Positions 24,359 to 36,219 of a stretch of DNA of 64,000 nt are shown one piece after another. Every line of letters starts with the position of its first letter. Positions within the stretch are counted from its first letter, which is position 1. The notes under the pieces are model-generated. The model was not told the origin of the DNA. It was given only the letters and a program-made list of their open reading frames with translations, and made no database searches. The DNA is taken from the NCBI GenBank assembly GCA_028015205.1, contig CM051519.1, forward strand, positions 91,843,539 through 91,907,538, in the 5' to 3' direction. This DNA comes from Mytilisepta virgata. Taxonomy: Eukaryota; Mollusca; Bivalvia; Mytilida; Mytilidae. A program made the translations under genes and the position numbers.

Positions 24359-25158
24359 GTCAGAATTTAGATTTCTTAACAATGTTATATGACAGTGGTT
24401 TAAGCTATTCCGCTATAAATTCTGCAAGATCAGCACTTTCAGCTTTTGGAATTATTCATGATGGAATCAGTGTTGGTTCGCACCCTGTAGTCATTAGATT
24501 TATGAAAGGCATATACAATTTGAGGCCTCCTATGCCAAAGTATGTTAAGACTTGGGATGTGTCGTTAGTTCTTAAACAACTTAGAGCTTTGTCTCCAGTA
24601 AAATTTTTGTCGTTGAAGAATTTGACATTGAAGCTTGCCATGTTGTTATGTTTAATTTTGGCTGGAAGAACTCAGTCTTTACATCTACTGTCTATAAAAG
24701 ATATGATAAAGGACTCTCGTTTATATACTTTACATTATAGTGATTTATTAAAGCAAACGCATCCTGGAAGAAATAATCCAGTGGTTGAACTGAAGTCTTA
24801 TCCGCCCGATCGTCGTTTATGCTGCATTACTGTTTTAAAAGAGTATTTAAAAAGAACAGAACATTTGCGGAAGAATAACAGTTGTTTGTTTATTAGTTAC
24901 ATTAAGCCGCATGGACCAGTTAGTAAAAGTACGTTGAGTCGTTGGTTGAAAACTTTAATGTGTAAATCAGGGATTGATGTTAACAAATTTACCACTCATA
25001 GTATTCGGGCTGCGTCAGCATCTAAAGCAAAATTATCTGTTCCTATTGAAATTATTTTAAAGTCAGTAGGCTGGTCAAGTGCTAGAACTTTCGCTAGATT
25101 CTATGATAAAGAAATAGAAAATACATGTAAACATTATCAGTCAGCAGTTTTGAGTTGA
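24190..25158 (+). CDS. DIRS tyrosine recombinase
   Basis: A tyrosine recombinase that would integrate the circular cDNA, replacing integrase. From the ATG at 24190 it has 322 residues; the open frame extends upstream to 23944 without an ATG. The N-terminal SAM-like core-binding part begins ASWRVGTKRQYSTYITKW. Catalytic residues in order: Arg 160 (LAGRTQSLHLL), His 270 and Arg 273 (THSIRAAS), Trp 295 (VGWSS) and Tyr 305 (TFARFYDK). The frame overlaps the RT-RNase H ORF by about 170 bp, as is common in DIRS elements. All expected active-site residues are present and the frame is intact. Confidence 0.9.
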   Translation: MSCIRRSYQSRDFSSKTTDIIMASWRVGTKRQYSTYITKWIRFCRQKKIDYSKSTLSQNLDFLTMLYDSGLSYSAINSARSALSAFGIIHDGISVGSHPVVIRFMKGIYNLRPPMPKYVKTWDVSLVLKQLRALSPVKFLSLKNLTLKLAMLLCLILAGRTQSLHLLSIKDMIKDSRLYTLHYSDLLKQTHPGRNNPVVELKSYPPDRRLCCITVLKEYLKRTEHLRKNNSCLFISYIKPHGPVSKSTLSRWLKTLMCKSGIDVNKFTTHSIRAASASKAKLSVPIEIILKSVGWSSARTFARFYDKEIENTCKHYQSAVLS

Positions 25159-25591
25159 TAGATTCAAGATTATTTTACACATTTTGCTGTTTATGATCAT
25201 ACAATATGCTTTTCCTATAGTGCAGGGTATAGAACTAGTTGAATGACTTCTATTGACATGTGTAAATATGTTCTTGTTATTTTTTGATAACTGTTTAGAA
25301 TTGAATTTTAAGTTAAATGATACAGCAAAGACAGTTGAAGGAACAATTAATTGCTGATAATCTTTGATAAGTGAATTTGCATATTTATGCTTATTTAGTA
25401 ACTGAATTTTTGCTAGATTCTAGTGGGAAAAATATGATTGACTTTTCATATACATTATGTTTGTATATGTACATGAACATAATTGTGTTTGTTGTATTGA
25501 ATATGAAAAAATATGTTTTTTCATAATACAGGTGGTATTCTACGATTTATGTTTATTTTCGCCTTGTGTAGTGACACATTAGCTTTGAAGA

Positions 25592-25640
25592 CTCATCTGA
25601 GACCGGAAGTGGTATGACGACTTAGAATCCCCGGTTTAAC
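25592..25640 (-). repeat. DIRS right inverted terminal repeat
   Basis: Complements 20657-20705. Its outer end overlaps the left arm of the palindrome at 25628-25970. Confidence 0.85.
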
Positions 25641-25970
25641 CGAGACTTACCTTGGTTAAAGTTGAAGGTTGAACAGGATTCTAAGGAGTCATAGTACCAC
25701 TGAAGGGATCAGATGCCCACCCTACCCACCCATGCAGTTATTTTTGCATGAAGTCGTTTTGGAGGAATGTGCAGGATTTAGTGGACTGTGGTTGATAGAT
25801 CTTGATCTGTTCTGTTGGTGTTGTTTGTGTACTCCACAAGGCTATCTTTGAAAACTGATTCGTTACACCGGCGCACACATCTCATCTGATCCCTTCAGTG
25901 GTACTATGACTCCTTAGAATCCTGTTCAACCTTCAACTTTAACCAAGGTAAGTCTCGGTTAAACCGGGGA
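25628..25970. repeat. 88-bp inverted repeat (DIRS-like end) with 167-bp loop
   Basis: Arms 25628-25715 and 25883-25970 are near-perfect reverse complements. Each arm contains ATTCTAAGGAGTCATAGTACC, shown here as its first 20 bases ATTCTAAGGAGTCATAGTAC, a variant of the DIRS terminal repeat. The loop's right part reads CTGATTCGTTACACCGGCGC, complementary to the DIRS left end. It is probably the collapsed end of a second, related DIRS element; alternatively it belongs to the full element's internal complementary region. Confidence 0.7.
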
Positions 25971-26059
25971 ATAAACAAGAACCCTATGATCAGAGTTTGG
26001 GTTTATTAGCCCAAATACAGCTCTACTACATATATGATAAAAAGATTGATACATGACCT

Positions 26060-27460
26060 AATCCATATCGGACTATCTATCTAGATTTAAAGAAAAATTG
26101 TATACTGCTTGTCAAATTGCTCAGAAAAACTTTAAAACTGTACAGAATAAGATGAAAATATGGTATGATAAAGATGCCAGGGACAGAGTTTTTGAGCCTG
26201 GTGGTAAGGTACTTGTATTTTTGCCAGTGTTACGGCCGAAATCACCTTTAAATGGTAGCCAACAAAAGACATAAATCAATAATAAAATTTAACAAGATTT
26301 ATTATATACAAGTTTACAAAAAATATTACACAAAATAAAATGTCAACTTAACTGTTCAAAATCCTTTGTCTTTTCTTTGTCTGGAATTCTTCTCGTCACT
26401 GTTGCGTGAATCCAAACGGAATATTATATCCAATCAGTCACAATCTAGTATGATGTAACGTAAATAAAAGTGTGTCAAGTATGATGTGATAACGTAAATA
26501 AAAGTGTGTCAATCCAACAGCTGAGAACACAAGAATGTTACTGTCTGATCCAATACGTTCTGCTCTGAAAGTCTAACTTTTTTGTCCGTATATATATAAC
26601 AGTGACGGAAACTTCTGGAATACGGTAGAAGTTCGAATCACACCAGAATTATTACGTAAGTCAAATAGAAAGTTCTAGTCATTCCATCAGTATCTATTAT
26701 TGTTCCAGTGATTTCTAAACTGCGCAGTTATAACATTATTTGGTAAACAACTATAAGTATTATGTAAACATATTATACATGTTATAAGGCTACGCAAAAC
26801 AAAATAGGCCAAGATAATAATTACAATATCATATCAAAATAAATGTAATAATACAATATCATAACACCAGTCCCTGGGCATCCTTTACAGGCTAAATACT
26901 GTGGTCCTTATACAATCGACAGTAAAATCAATGATTTGAATTATATTGTAAAAACTCCAGGTCAGCGTAAACAAAATAGAGCATGTCACATTAATATGTT
27001 AAAACCATATTTTGAGCGTACTCATGAAGGTGAGAGTCAACCAGTTGCCACTTTAGCCATGGTTAAATTGGAGAACGATCATGACAAACCAGATATAATT
27101 GAACCATCTTTTGATTCCAAGACTATGGAACAAACTGTTAGATTGAAAAATTCAGACTCAAAACTTGCACATCTGACTTTCGATCGCAGAGAAAAATTGA
27201 AAACTTTGGTATTTTCTTTTAAAAATCTATTTCCAGATGTGCCAAACAAAACCACTGCTGTTTGTAATGATGTTGATTTAGGCGATGCTTCTCCAATTAA
27301 GCAACATCCTTACCGGCTCAATCCATTTAAACTTTATTTTATGAGACAAGAAATTAAATATATGCTTTATCTATATTTTATTAAAACACTGTATACATAC
27401 TATATATTTTTGTATATATTGTTCATGCGAAGTTCTCGTTACCCTCCAACTTATTTTTAG
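26060..27460 (+). pseudogene. Gypsy integrase C-terminal remnant, split by LTR
   Basis: Before the solo LTR the frame reads LSRFKEKLYTACQIAQ and RVFEPGGKVLVFLP. After it come PLQAKYCGPY and NYIVKTPGQRKQNRACHINM, the chromo-like C-terminal part of gypsy integrase, ending LKPYF. Then 26936-27460 continues through an acidic linker to PIKQHPYRLNPFK and MRQEIKYML, the first RT block, which normally lies elsewhere in pol, and finishes with a short unrelated tail before the polypurine tract. Gross deletion and rearrangement, so non-functional. Confidence 0.75.
26228..26866 (-). repeat. Solo gypsy LTR, minus strand
   Basis: 639 bp, TG...CA ends (TGTTACGG...TCATAACA as read on the plus strand), flanked by CCAG at 26224-26227 and 26867-26870. 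It is the reverse complement of the LTR at 27468-28039 with substantial divergence and a tandem duplication of about 38 bp (CGTAAATAAAAGTGTGTCAA twice, near 26459-26512). No internal sequence remains, as after LTR-LTR recombination. Confidence 0.85.
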
Positions 27461-27467
27461 GGGGAGG

Positions 27468-28039
27468 TGTTATGATATTGTGTTATTATATTTATTTTGT
27501 TATGATATTATATTATTTATCTTGGCCTAATTTGTTTTGTGTGACCTTATAACATGTATAATATGCTTACATAATACTTATAGTTGTTTACCAAATAATG
27601 TTATAACTGCGCAGTTTAGAAATCACTGGAACAATAATAGATACTGATGGAATGACTAGAACTTTCTATTTGACTTACGTAATAATTCTGGTATAATTCA
27701 AACTTCTACCGTATTCTAGAAGGATTCTATGGATTTTCGTGGTGGTTATATATACGGACGAAGGTTGGACTTTCAGAGCATAACATATCGGACCAGACAT
27801 TAACATTCTTTTGTTCTCAGCTGTTGGATTGACACACTTTTGTTTGCGTTACACACATCATACTTGACACACTTTTATTTACGTTACATCATAACTAGAT
27901 TGTGACTGATTGGATATAATATTCCGTTTGGATTCCCACAACAGTGACGAGAATTCCGGATAAAGAAAAGACAAAGGATTTTTAACAGTTAAGTTGACAT
28001 TTTATTTTGTATAATATTTTTTTGTAAACGGCCGTAACA
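27468..28039 (+). repeat. Gypsy 3' LTR
   Basis: 572 bp beginning TGTTATGATATTG directly after the polypurine tract and ending CCGTAACA. The TATATATA at about 27747-27755 could be its TATA box. Confidence 0.8.
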
Positions 28040-28689
28040 GAAAAAACACTAGAATTTGAGAGGTTTTAAATGTCAGTGAGTCTTTTCGATTTGGGTTGAA
28101 AATTTGGACACCTTATTTATCAAAGAATTTTATTCCAATAGTTGCAATTGGTAAAAATAGAAAAGGTACTTAGTACGTACATGTTCGTGTAAGTTTCAAG
28201 TGGCACTACAACTGGTACATTCTCAACAGAAGGTTGTATGTTAGAATTTTGTGGTGAATGTTATCAATAAAGTTTGCCGTATCATCCTCAGAAACACTGA
28301 GTTATCTTTCCTCAGGCTTGCCAAATTGTCGTCTGCTACACCTAACGTCATACTATCTACCGGAAGCAAAAGTCCGTTATCAGGCCCCCGGCCAATAACC
28401 AGTTATTTGCCCGGGGCTGACACCTTGATTTGACTTCGGGTTATTATCAAACATTCAAAATTGCACTTATCAATACTAAATATGTGATAAATGACCTTAT
28501 CAATTTCGCACTGGATATCATCCCTTGACCCATGTCGGACCTTGGGGAAGCCCTCGAATGATACCCGGTCCGGTATTTATTAGGTAGTCTTAGTTTTATA
28601 TACTGTCTGCAATTTTAATCAGCTCTATTCTAATTAGTTCTCGCCGTGATATTTAATGCAATACCGCCAGCGCGGCGTTAAACATCGTT
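28040..28689 (+). other. Unit-2 spacer ending in a SINE-like tail
   Basis: No gene. The last 60 bp or so (28640-28689) read CTCGCCGTGATATTTAATGC, GGCGTTAAACATCG and (ATCA)n, which resembles the 3' end of widespread molluscan SINEs. The part before it is unrecognised. Confidence 0.5.
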
Positions 28690-28805
28690 TAATCAATCAA
28701 TAGATTTTGTTAAACATTTTGCTCAGTCATCAGATCATTTTTATTCTTCAACTTCATTTCCAGTGTTTACTCCAATTGTTATTATTAAAGTCGATATGAA
28801 ACAAG

Positions 28806-29027
28806 GTGGAAAACATTTTTCAAAGAAGCAAAAAGTTTGGAATAAATCCCCTATGTACACGATGTAGGGGATGTAATCTTATTGAACGATCAGTCAATGC
28901 ATACATTGGCTTAATTGTCAGCCAAGTAACCATCCTTGATGTGTATTTGTCATCCACAGGCCAAAACAATGAGTTTCAGAGAATAAATGATACCTCTGTC
29001 GACGATTCATACGTCGGAATCTTTTGA
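28806..29027 (+). other. Possible decayed exon in F2, unit 2 (73 residues)
   Basis: An open frame with a Cys-rich start (CTRCRGCN) and a conserved end (SQVTILDVYLSSTGQN, DTSVDDSYVGIF). The unit-1 and unit-3 copies keep the same frame and stop region but have stops in or near the Cys motif. I do not recognise the family. It may be the last exon of a lost gene or part of an old mobile element. Confidence 0.25.
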
Positions 29028-29040
29028 TCGAAACCTTTTC

Positions 29041-29815
29041 TTCTTGTTTATTAGTTTACATTAATGTTGGGACTTTTATTATTTTGAACTGTTTAAAAAA
29101 AGGTTTAAAAATCGTCTTTTTTGTAATTACTGGAAGGAGAAACTTCTAAGTATTGTCCTCTATACAACCAATATGACGGCCATTACTAAAAGTAACAAAA
29201 ATCAGAAAAACAATGTATATTTTCTTTGGACAATTGAAATCAATCTATAGACGAACACCCTTAGGCGTATCGCTTTCAAAATTGTGTCAGGGTCTGCATC
29301 GTGGACCATATTACAAATTTTACTGATATACACCTATTTGTTTGTGAGAAACAACAAAAATAGATGCATCATTTCTGTAAAAACAACTTTGATCTGAAAC
29401 TATCAAATAATTGTGAACTAAACTAAGAAATCCGAGGAATAAAAGTAAGTTTGATTACCAACACGTTTTGTTGAGAAAGAGGACAAATATACCTCAGGAG
29501 CAAACCAAAAAACGTATTCCATTTGACAGACAAACCCGGGAAGACAAATGAACAACCCCATGCACAATAAATAAACGCTGAAAACTAAAAAGCAAGGAAC
29601 AAGACAAACTCCTATAAAACCCAGTAGTGAATCCAAGTGAACATATTGCATGAACAATTGGACGGCTGAACAGATAGATTGACACAGAAAATGGCTGTAA
29701 TTGCTCAAATTTATATAATAAATATTTCGTTATATTCATAATACTCCTTTGACGATAATATTCTTAAAAATACTAACAAGCAATATTAGCATCTAGATTT
29801 TATTTTTAAACATGT
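29041..29815. other. Flank F2 downstream of C1q gene 2
   Basis: Homologous to 16318-17029 and 57091-57806. No gene seen. An AATAAA on the minus strand near 29795 could be the polyadenylation signal of C1q gene 2. Confidence 0.5.
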
Positions 29816-31252
29816 TTAGAGAAGATGACCAGAAAACATAGTATAATTCCCTCCATTGATTCCCCCATTACCACGTGGATGGCGGACAAAGATTTGATCT
29901 CCCTTTCTTAACGCAAGGATGGCCTGAATTGATCCAGCCGTATTATGATCTTTTGCAGCAAAACCCCTGGCAATAATAGCATTGTTCTTTATAAGATTTA
30001 ATTCTAGCCATTTGTCGTTAGCAATCTTTAGGAAATTAACAGAAAACTCGTACGTTCCCGATTCAGGTGCTGTGAATACTCCTGTACTTGGATTATATCC
30101 CTTCTTTACATTTGTCTTAACAGAGTCGAATTTAATCACAAGATTCGTTCCCGCATTAATTTTATTTGTCAAAGTTGCAAAAAATGCTGTTTTCATTTTA
30201 CTGTCGCCTTCACCTAAAATATATATGTAATACTATTTTTAATATCATGATGTTAATGATTTTACTGTCCATCAAAATAATCCTGTATGATCTTTGGCAT
30301 TATCACTACCTTTGAACAAGATAACTACATGCAGTCTAAAAGTCGATGTGAATAATGATATTAGAATTTGTCCCGACGTGTTATTTGGAAGTAAATAAAA
30401 TATTCCTTTACATATTTGTCGACAAGAGAACAGCTTAAATCACGATTTAGTACAGTCTCGTAAAGAGCTCAAAATAATGAATGCAACACTGCCCTTCGCT
30501 GTTTTTCTATTTATGAATTTTAAACAAATAATTTTATTTTGGTGAAGGAATGCTTTAAATCAAAATTAGTTTTTGTTTGTTTTGTTTTTGCATTTTTAAT
30601 GATAATATGAAAAATATTCCCTACCTGTTTTGCATTTGACCTTCATCATAACATTCATCAGGTCTTCAAACACATCCTTTCCTGAAAGATATGTTGTATT
30701 ATTATATATTGCACATAGTAAATCTATATAACATTTCGTTAAGATACAATATGTGCACCCAACTAGAATAACATAGAGTTTAAAAACAGATTTGAAGAAG
30801 ATTCGTCACAAGATGTTTAATTTAATTGGCTTTAAAAGCATAAATCTTTCATTCTTAAATACATTTATGGGCCTTGAGCACAACTGATTGACGAAATGTG
30901 CGAATCATGTGCATCAAAATTTGTATCAAAGAGTTTATTTGAACTACATGTACCTACATGTACTACATACTTTACATAGATTAAGAATACATGTTAATTA
31001 TTATTTAAATTAAGAGAAGGTATGATTTGATCGAATAGATGTCGAGTAAATATAATAAAGATTCAACATACATGTATTATATGAAAAAATGACATTTTCA
31101 AGCACCTTGTAATTTTATTTTTACTAATCAGTGATTAAATGATAACTTAGGAAGACAAAACATATTCTAAGATACTTACCAAGGCCTGAATCACAAGCAC
31201 TCTCCACATAAGCAACAGAAATCAAAACAACTAGGCCGCAAAATGCATACAT
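29816..31252 (-). CDS. Secreted C1q-domain protein, gene 2 (three exons)
   Basis: Paralogue of gene 1, 175 residues. Coding exons are 31180-31252, 30625-30681 and 29816-30213, with GT-AG introns in phase 1. The signal peptide and linker are almost identical to gene 1 (KDVFEDLMNVMMKVKCKT). The C1q domain differs most at two places: LKIANDKWLELN where gene 1 has RKNSNSNGVELN, and RGNGGINGGNY where gene 1 has RSSGDISGSHY. The C1q signature and the C-terminal TMFSGHLL are kept. The product is probably secreted and assembles as a trimer, from family knowledge. There are no frame defects. Introns are 498 and 411 bp. Confidence 0.9.
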
Positions 31253-31299
31253 GCTGACTTTTGTTGGATTGGGAAATGTGCAATGGCATAAGCTTGTAG

Positions 31300-31309
31300 G
31301 TTTATATAG
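31300..31309 (-). promoter_or_regulatory. TATA box of C1q gene 2
   Basis: CTATATAAAC on the minus strand, at the same distance from the ATG as in genes 1 and 3, with one changed base. Confidence 0.55.
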
Positions 31310-31950
31310 GGATAAGTTAATGAAAACATTGCATGTCAATAAATTTAAGCTTTTTTTCTTGGCACTATTCCTCATATTAACAATATGTGACACGATCGAC
31401 ATTTTTTGTTTTCATAACGAGAAAATCAATATCTTCCCAAACAGTGTTTTAAACTACAAGTATTTATGAAAAAAGACTTTTTGGGAGTTTGATTATAATG
31501 TGCGAAGTGGCTACTCGTATGAAATAATTCAGCTTCAATTATCAAATACCGATCGCAGTTTATTATGCTTGAAATAAATTAAAATCCAACTACAATATTA
31601 TTATTTAAAAGCTATCGGATTAATTTAGCTCTTCGAAAGAGATTAGTGGTGTTTATTTTATATATCTACATTTTAATATACTAGTATTATATCTGTATAT
31701 GCATCATATAATTTAAACATTAATTTCCATCGATTATATTTTTTTTACATTTGCAGCATACTTTGTATTAAACGTCATGAAAACATTACAGTGTATTATT
31801 GGTTCCCCTTTATGTCCTGCAAGACCCCCATTTGAATTGCACTTGATAAATTGTTGAACCGGATCTAGTCCTGAAAAAGCATGTGCTTTAAAAAATATCT
31901 GTGTTGTCTTTATAATTATTTGGGGTCTGTTATGTGGTTGTTATTTTTGT
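31310..31950. other. Upstream region of C1q gene 2
   Basis: Homologous to 18377-19101 and 59315-60293 but lacking the dispersed mussel repeat. No gene seen. Confidence 0.5.
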
Positions 31951-33101
31951 ATGCAGTGATTGTATTTATTTTTCTCTGTTCCACTCATCATGTTGATCTT
32001 ACGGATATTCCCATACCTTACTCAATATGTAGTCATTGTATTTATATTTCTCTGTTCCACTCCTCTTTCGTTGATCTTACGGATATTCCCATACCTTACC
32101 AAGTATGCAGTCATTGTATTTATATTTCTCTGTTCCACTCCTCTTTCGTTGATATTACGGATATTCCCATACCTTACTCAATATGCAGTGATTGTATTTA
32201 TGTTTCTCTGTTCCACTCCTCTTTCGTTGATCTTACGGATATTCCCATACCTTACTCGATATGCAGTCATTGTATTTATATTTTTCTGTTCCACTCCTCT
32301 CGTTGATCTTACGGATATTCCCATACCTTGCTCAATAGCAGTGATTGTATCTATGTTTCTCTGTTCCACTCCTCTCGTTGACCTTACGGACATTCCCATA
32401 CCTTATTCAATATGCAGTGATTGTATTTATATTTCTCTGTTCCACTCCTCTCATTGATCTTACGGATATTCCCATACCTTACTCAATATGCAGTGATTGT
32501 ATTTATATTTCTCTGTTCCACTCCTTTCGTTGATCTGACGGATATTCCCATACCTTACTCAATATGCAGTCATTGTATTTATATTTCTCTGTTCCCCTCC
32601 TCTCACTGATCTTAGGCATATTCCCATTCCTTGCTCAACATGCAGTCATTGTATTTATATTTCTCTGTTTTACTCCTCTCATTGATCTTACGGATATTCC
32701 CATACCTTACTCAATATGCAGTGATTGTATTTATATTTTTCTGTTCCACTCCTTTCGTTGATCTTACCGATATTCCCATGCCTTACTCAATATGCAGTGA
32801 TTGTATTTATATTTTTCTGTTCCACTCCTTTCGTTGATCTTACCGATATTCCCATGCCTTACTCAATATGCAGTGATTGTATTTATATTTCTCTGTTCCA
32901 CTCCTCTTTCGTTGATCTTACGGATATTATAATACCTTGCTCAATATGCAGTCATTGTATTTATATTTCTCTGTTCCACTCCTCTTTTGTTGATCTTACG
33001 GATATTCCCATCTTTTGCTCAATGTGCAGTCATTGTATTTATATTTCTCTGTTCCATTCCTCTTTCGTTGATCTGAAGGATATTCTTATACCTTACTCAA
33101 T
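31951..33101. repeat. 76-bp satellite array 3 (about fifteen units)
   Basis: The longest array of the window, same family as array 1. Two successive units at about 32718-32868 are almost identical and share private variants (TTTTTCTGTTCC, CTTACCGATATTCCCATGCC), a sign of a recent local duplication. Confidence 0.95.
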
Positions 33102-36100
33102 CTATTTCATGCCATTAATTATGTATGATTTCTCACATGGTATTACTGTTCATTCAAAATATGTTCAGTAGTTTATTTATAGAGAGAGAAGTTCACTTTT
33201 ATTGAAAGTTTGCGTTTAACGACACCAAAGACATTTTTTCTTAACCTATCTTTTCTAAATTTATATACATGTTTCTATATGAAAATGATATACAATGTAC
33301 ATGTAATACCAGTTATATAGTTCGTGTTTCATGCCTTTCATTGTAAATGTTTCAAAACATAATCTATGACATGTCAGTTGACAAAATAGCTTAAAGTAAC
33401 GCTGCAGCTACCATAAAACGTTTAGATTTTAGCCTCTCCTCATCTGTTAAAGTAGGTTTATGTTTATCCTTGTTATGATTCACTATTGCCGATTGACAAG
33501 ATTGAGTAAATTACAACTACAGATATTTCCAAGTATTCTATGTCATTTAGCAACGGCTCAGCCTTGCTTTGGGGCTGGGTCATTTAAGCAAGTTAATCCT
33601 TTGAATTGATCAGTTTTACAGCGTAAAAAAGTCTGCATTGATGTAATATGTGAATGAAAAATAGCAAAGTTTCTCCCCATATCCAAAATTTTGAAGTGGA
33701 AAATCACCCCCCGACCTCAATATCTGACATCTTAGACTGCCATTTTGCATAAATTGAAATTTCAAAATTACAGACCAATTGATCGTTTCAATTAGTTAAA
33801 ATTAATCCGGTAGATGTTCTTTCATTATCATACATGCCAACTGGGGGAAATAGATAGTTTAACTATTATGAACCAATGCCTATAAAGCAATATTTTATCT
33901 TCGCCGAACAGTTTTAAAGTGAGAATCAACTCTTGTATGTTTTAAGTTTATCTTAAATGAGATTTTTGCCTGTTTCCTCTTTAGTATCGTTTATTATTCC
34001 ACTCCGCGTAGTGAGAACCATATTATTTGAGCAACGAGAAAGTGCACTGGAATGGTGTGCCAGAGGACCTTTACTTGAGATTGTAAACGAGGATCTTGAA
34101 TTACATTCGAGAAAATCTTGTTCTATTCAAAAATAGAAGAACAAGTACGAAATAAAAACCAGTGTTAGACTTTTGGATATATTTAAGGTCAATTTTAAGG
34201 TGTAATTTTGAAGTATTTTTTCACTATTTGACTTTTCTTGTTCTCAAATATATATAGATAGATAGATATCATCAGTCTGTTATACATCTCGGGTTATCCT
34301 CGCGGTCTCCGTATTCTTTCGCCGATATTCCTAAGTACCTCAGTGATGTATATTGCTATTAATACTTAATTCAGCGGCAGTGGCCATCTTGATTTTGATG
34401 CAAGGTGCGAAATGTTTGAATATTTTTACCAACAACTATGAAATTTGGCTTATCATGTAAGGTTTTGCATGCTGGAGAACAGTATTTAGCCTTTTTATTT
34501 AAATAAATGAACCTTAATTAAAAAAGTACATGAAAACATTTTTCTTATTGTTTCTAGTGTAAATATTCATAATTATTCTAAAAACGTAAAACATCGTTAC
34601 TAATATGATGAAAAATGGTTACAAATTATTGCCAAGTTCTTAGTCTCTGTGATCAAAGTTTGAAGTTGCTAAAAAGACTCACTAGACTGAAATTTCCTTA
34701 GACTCCTCTATAATGTTACCTTATTAAAGTCAGATGTTGTTCTGGAGTTATGTCGCCTTGTCCATAAAAAAAATCTAATATGCACCAAAAATCACAAAAT
34801 TAACAATTTTCGGGTAAATTAAAAAACGTGTCGACTTCGATGTGCTCAATGTATCTTGTAAAAATATGAAACATACTTTGTTAAGATAAGTATCTTTTAA
34901 TGGTCAACTGCTAATCAATGCTAAGCACATAGCTTCAACTCCTATTTTGTGTTTTAATTTAATGAAGTTTACCCTTGACTTAATTAAAAACGGCAACTAA
35001 AAAGCCTACAGTATTGAAAGGGCTGCTCACTCGAATGTGCGTTATATTCCAGAGCCCAGTATGACAACCACCAAGACTGCCTGGTTCCATGTCATCAATA
35101 TAACAAGGACATTAAAGACCGGAAATCAGTTCACATTTAATACTAACCATACTTGTTCGAACATTTTAAAAAAAATTTAGGGGGGCACCAGAATCGAAAA
35201 AGATTGTTTTACAGTGAAATTAAGTATTGGAGAAAGCATAGAGAGAGCAAAACGTGTGTATAACAAAAGAATATAAGATTTGCCTGTACACGGTTGTACT
35301 GCATGGCTTAGTTTTCTCGTGTTAATAAGTCAATTTATTGTATCATGGTTTGACTTTTTTAAATATGAAATGCGGCTATATGATAAATTTGAGTCCAGTG
35401 ATGTACATTATTTATAATAATGATAAATTATAATTTTTAAACTGACACGCAAATCGAGTATTTCTAACTAAAATAATACAGCATAATTATAAAATCAAGT
35501 TTTCGCCCGAGAAGAACCAATGGTTTTATATTGTTTTAAAAGTACATTGCATTCGAAATATGTAACAAGGAAATATTTAAAACGGGCATAAATTTCATAA
35601 GGCATTAGGTAGTGTCCAATATAAATAAAAACAGCAATAAGTGGTAAGTTAATGCTATCACGTTTCTCCTTAAATTACCTGTAGTTAGAGTTACAAAGAG
35701 ACCGGTTTTCAAGTCATATATTATAAATAAAGAAGTCTATGTGACATTCAACTTTTTCTTAATCAAAAGGACAAATATTTAAGCGCAAAAATTATTTGCA
35801 AAAATCAGAAAGATATATATACACAAGTTGCACATAAAATTATGAATAAAATCACCTAGAAATATACACAAGAATTAAAATTACGAAAATACAGACATGA
35901 TTACATACCTGAATGTAAGTATTTATACATATACTGTCAAATTTCCAAGTGGAGGAAGACTACTTATTATTTTGTATGGTGTTCTTTAAGATGGGTTGCT
36001 TTGATTGATTGGTATGTCATTGTCCTTTCCTGATATCCATTTTGTTGTTTACTTTACACTGTATATATGTATTGTGAATAAAAACTACAAATTTTTAGGG

Positions 36101-36159
36101 AAGTTTTGAATTACATCATAAACCAATAAGCCTTTATACTATTATCCCCAACCATTTTT
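33102..36159. other. Flank F1, copy 2, with an extra 1.25-kb segment
   Basis: Homologous to 726-3237. A segment at about 34220-35485 has no counterpart in unit 1 and contains no recognised gene; it begins near a TAGA microsatellite (34252-34267). The copy-1 segment 1910-2570 is missing here. Confidence 0.6.
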
Positions 36160-36219
36160 AAGATGTCTGCCGATGTAAATGGTCACATCGGATCAGGATG
36201 TGATGATTTTGTCAATTTG

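Larger units (their letters stand above)
20657..25640 (+). mobile_element. DIRS-type tyrosine-recombinase retrotransposon
   Basis: A 4.98-kb element with inverted terminal repeats of 49 bp, 20657-20705 and 25592-25640, sharing GATTCTAAGTCGTCATACC. Order: gag-like ORF, RT-RNase H with a methyltransferase-like tail, then an overlapping tyrosine recombinase, which is the DIRS arrangement. There are no LTRs, integrase or protease. A complement to the segment just inside the left repeat (20698-20733) occurs at about 25853-25889, resembling a DIRS internal complementary region. One nonsense codon is the only coding lesion seen. 25159-25591 is the element's 3' non-coding part. Confidence 0.9.
26045..28039 (+). 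mobile_element. Ty3/gypsy retrotransposon 3' fragment with nested solo LTR
   Basis: Left boundary approximate. It contains the C-terminal part of integrase, interrupted at 26228-26866 by a solo LTR in the opposite direction, then a short jump into an RT-like start, a polypurine tract (AGGGGGAGG, 27459-27467) and a 3' LTR at 27468-28039. The 5' LTR, gag, protease and most of pol are missing. Confidence 0.8.

Noticed and set aside
26630..26650. tRNA B-box-like GTTCGAATC
   Set aside because: Lies inside a gypsy LTR with no A box or cloverleaf around it.
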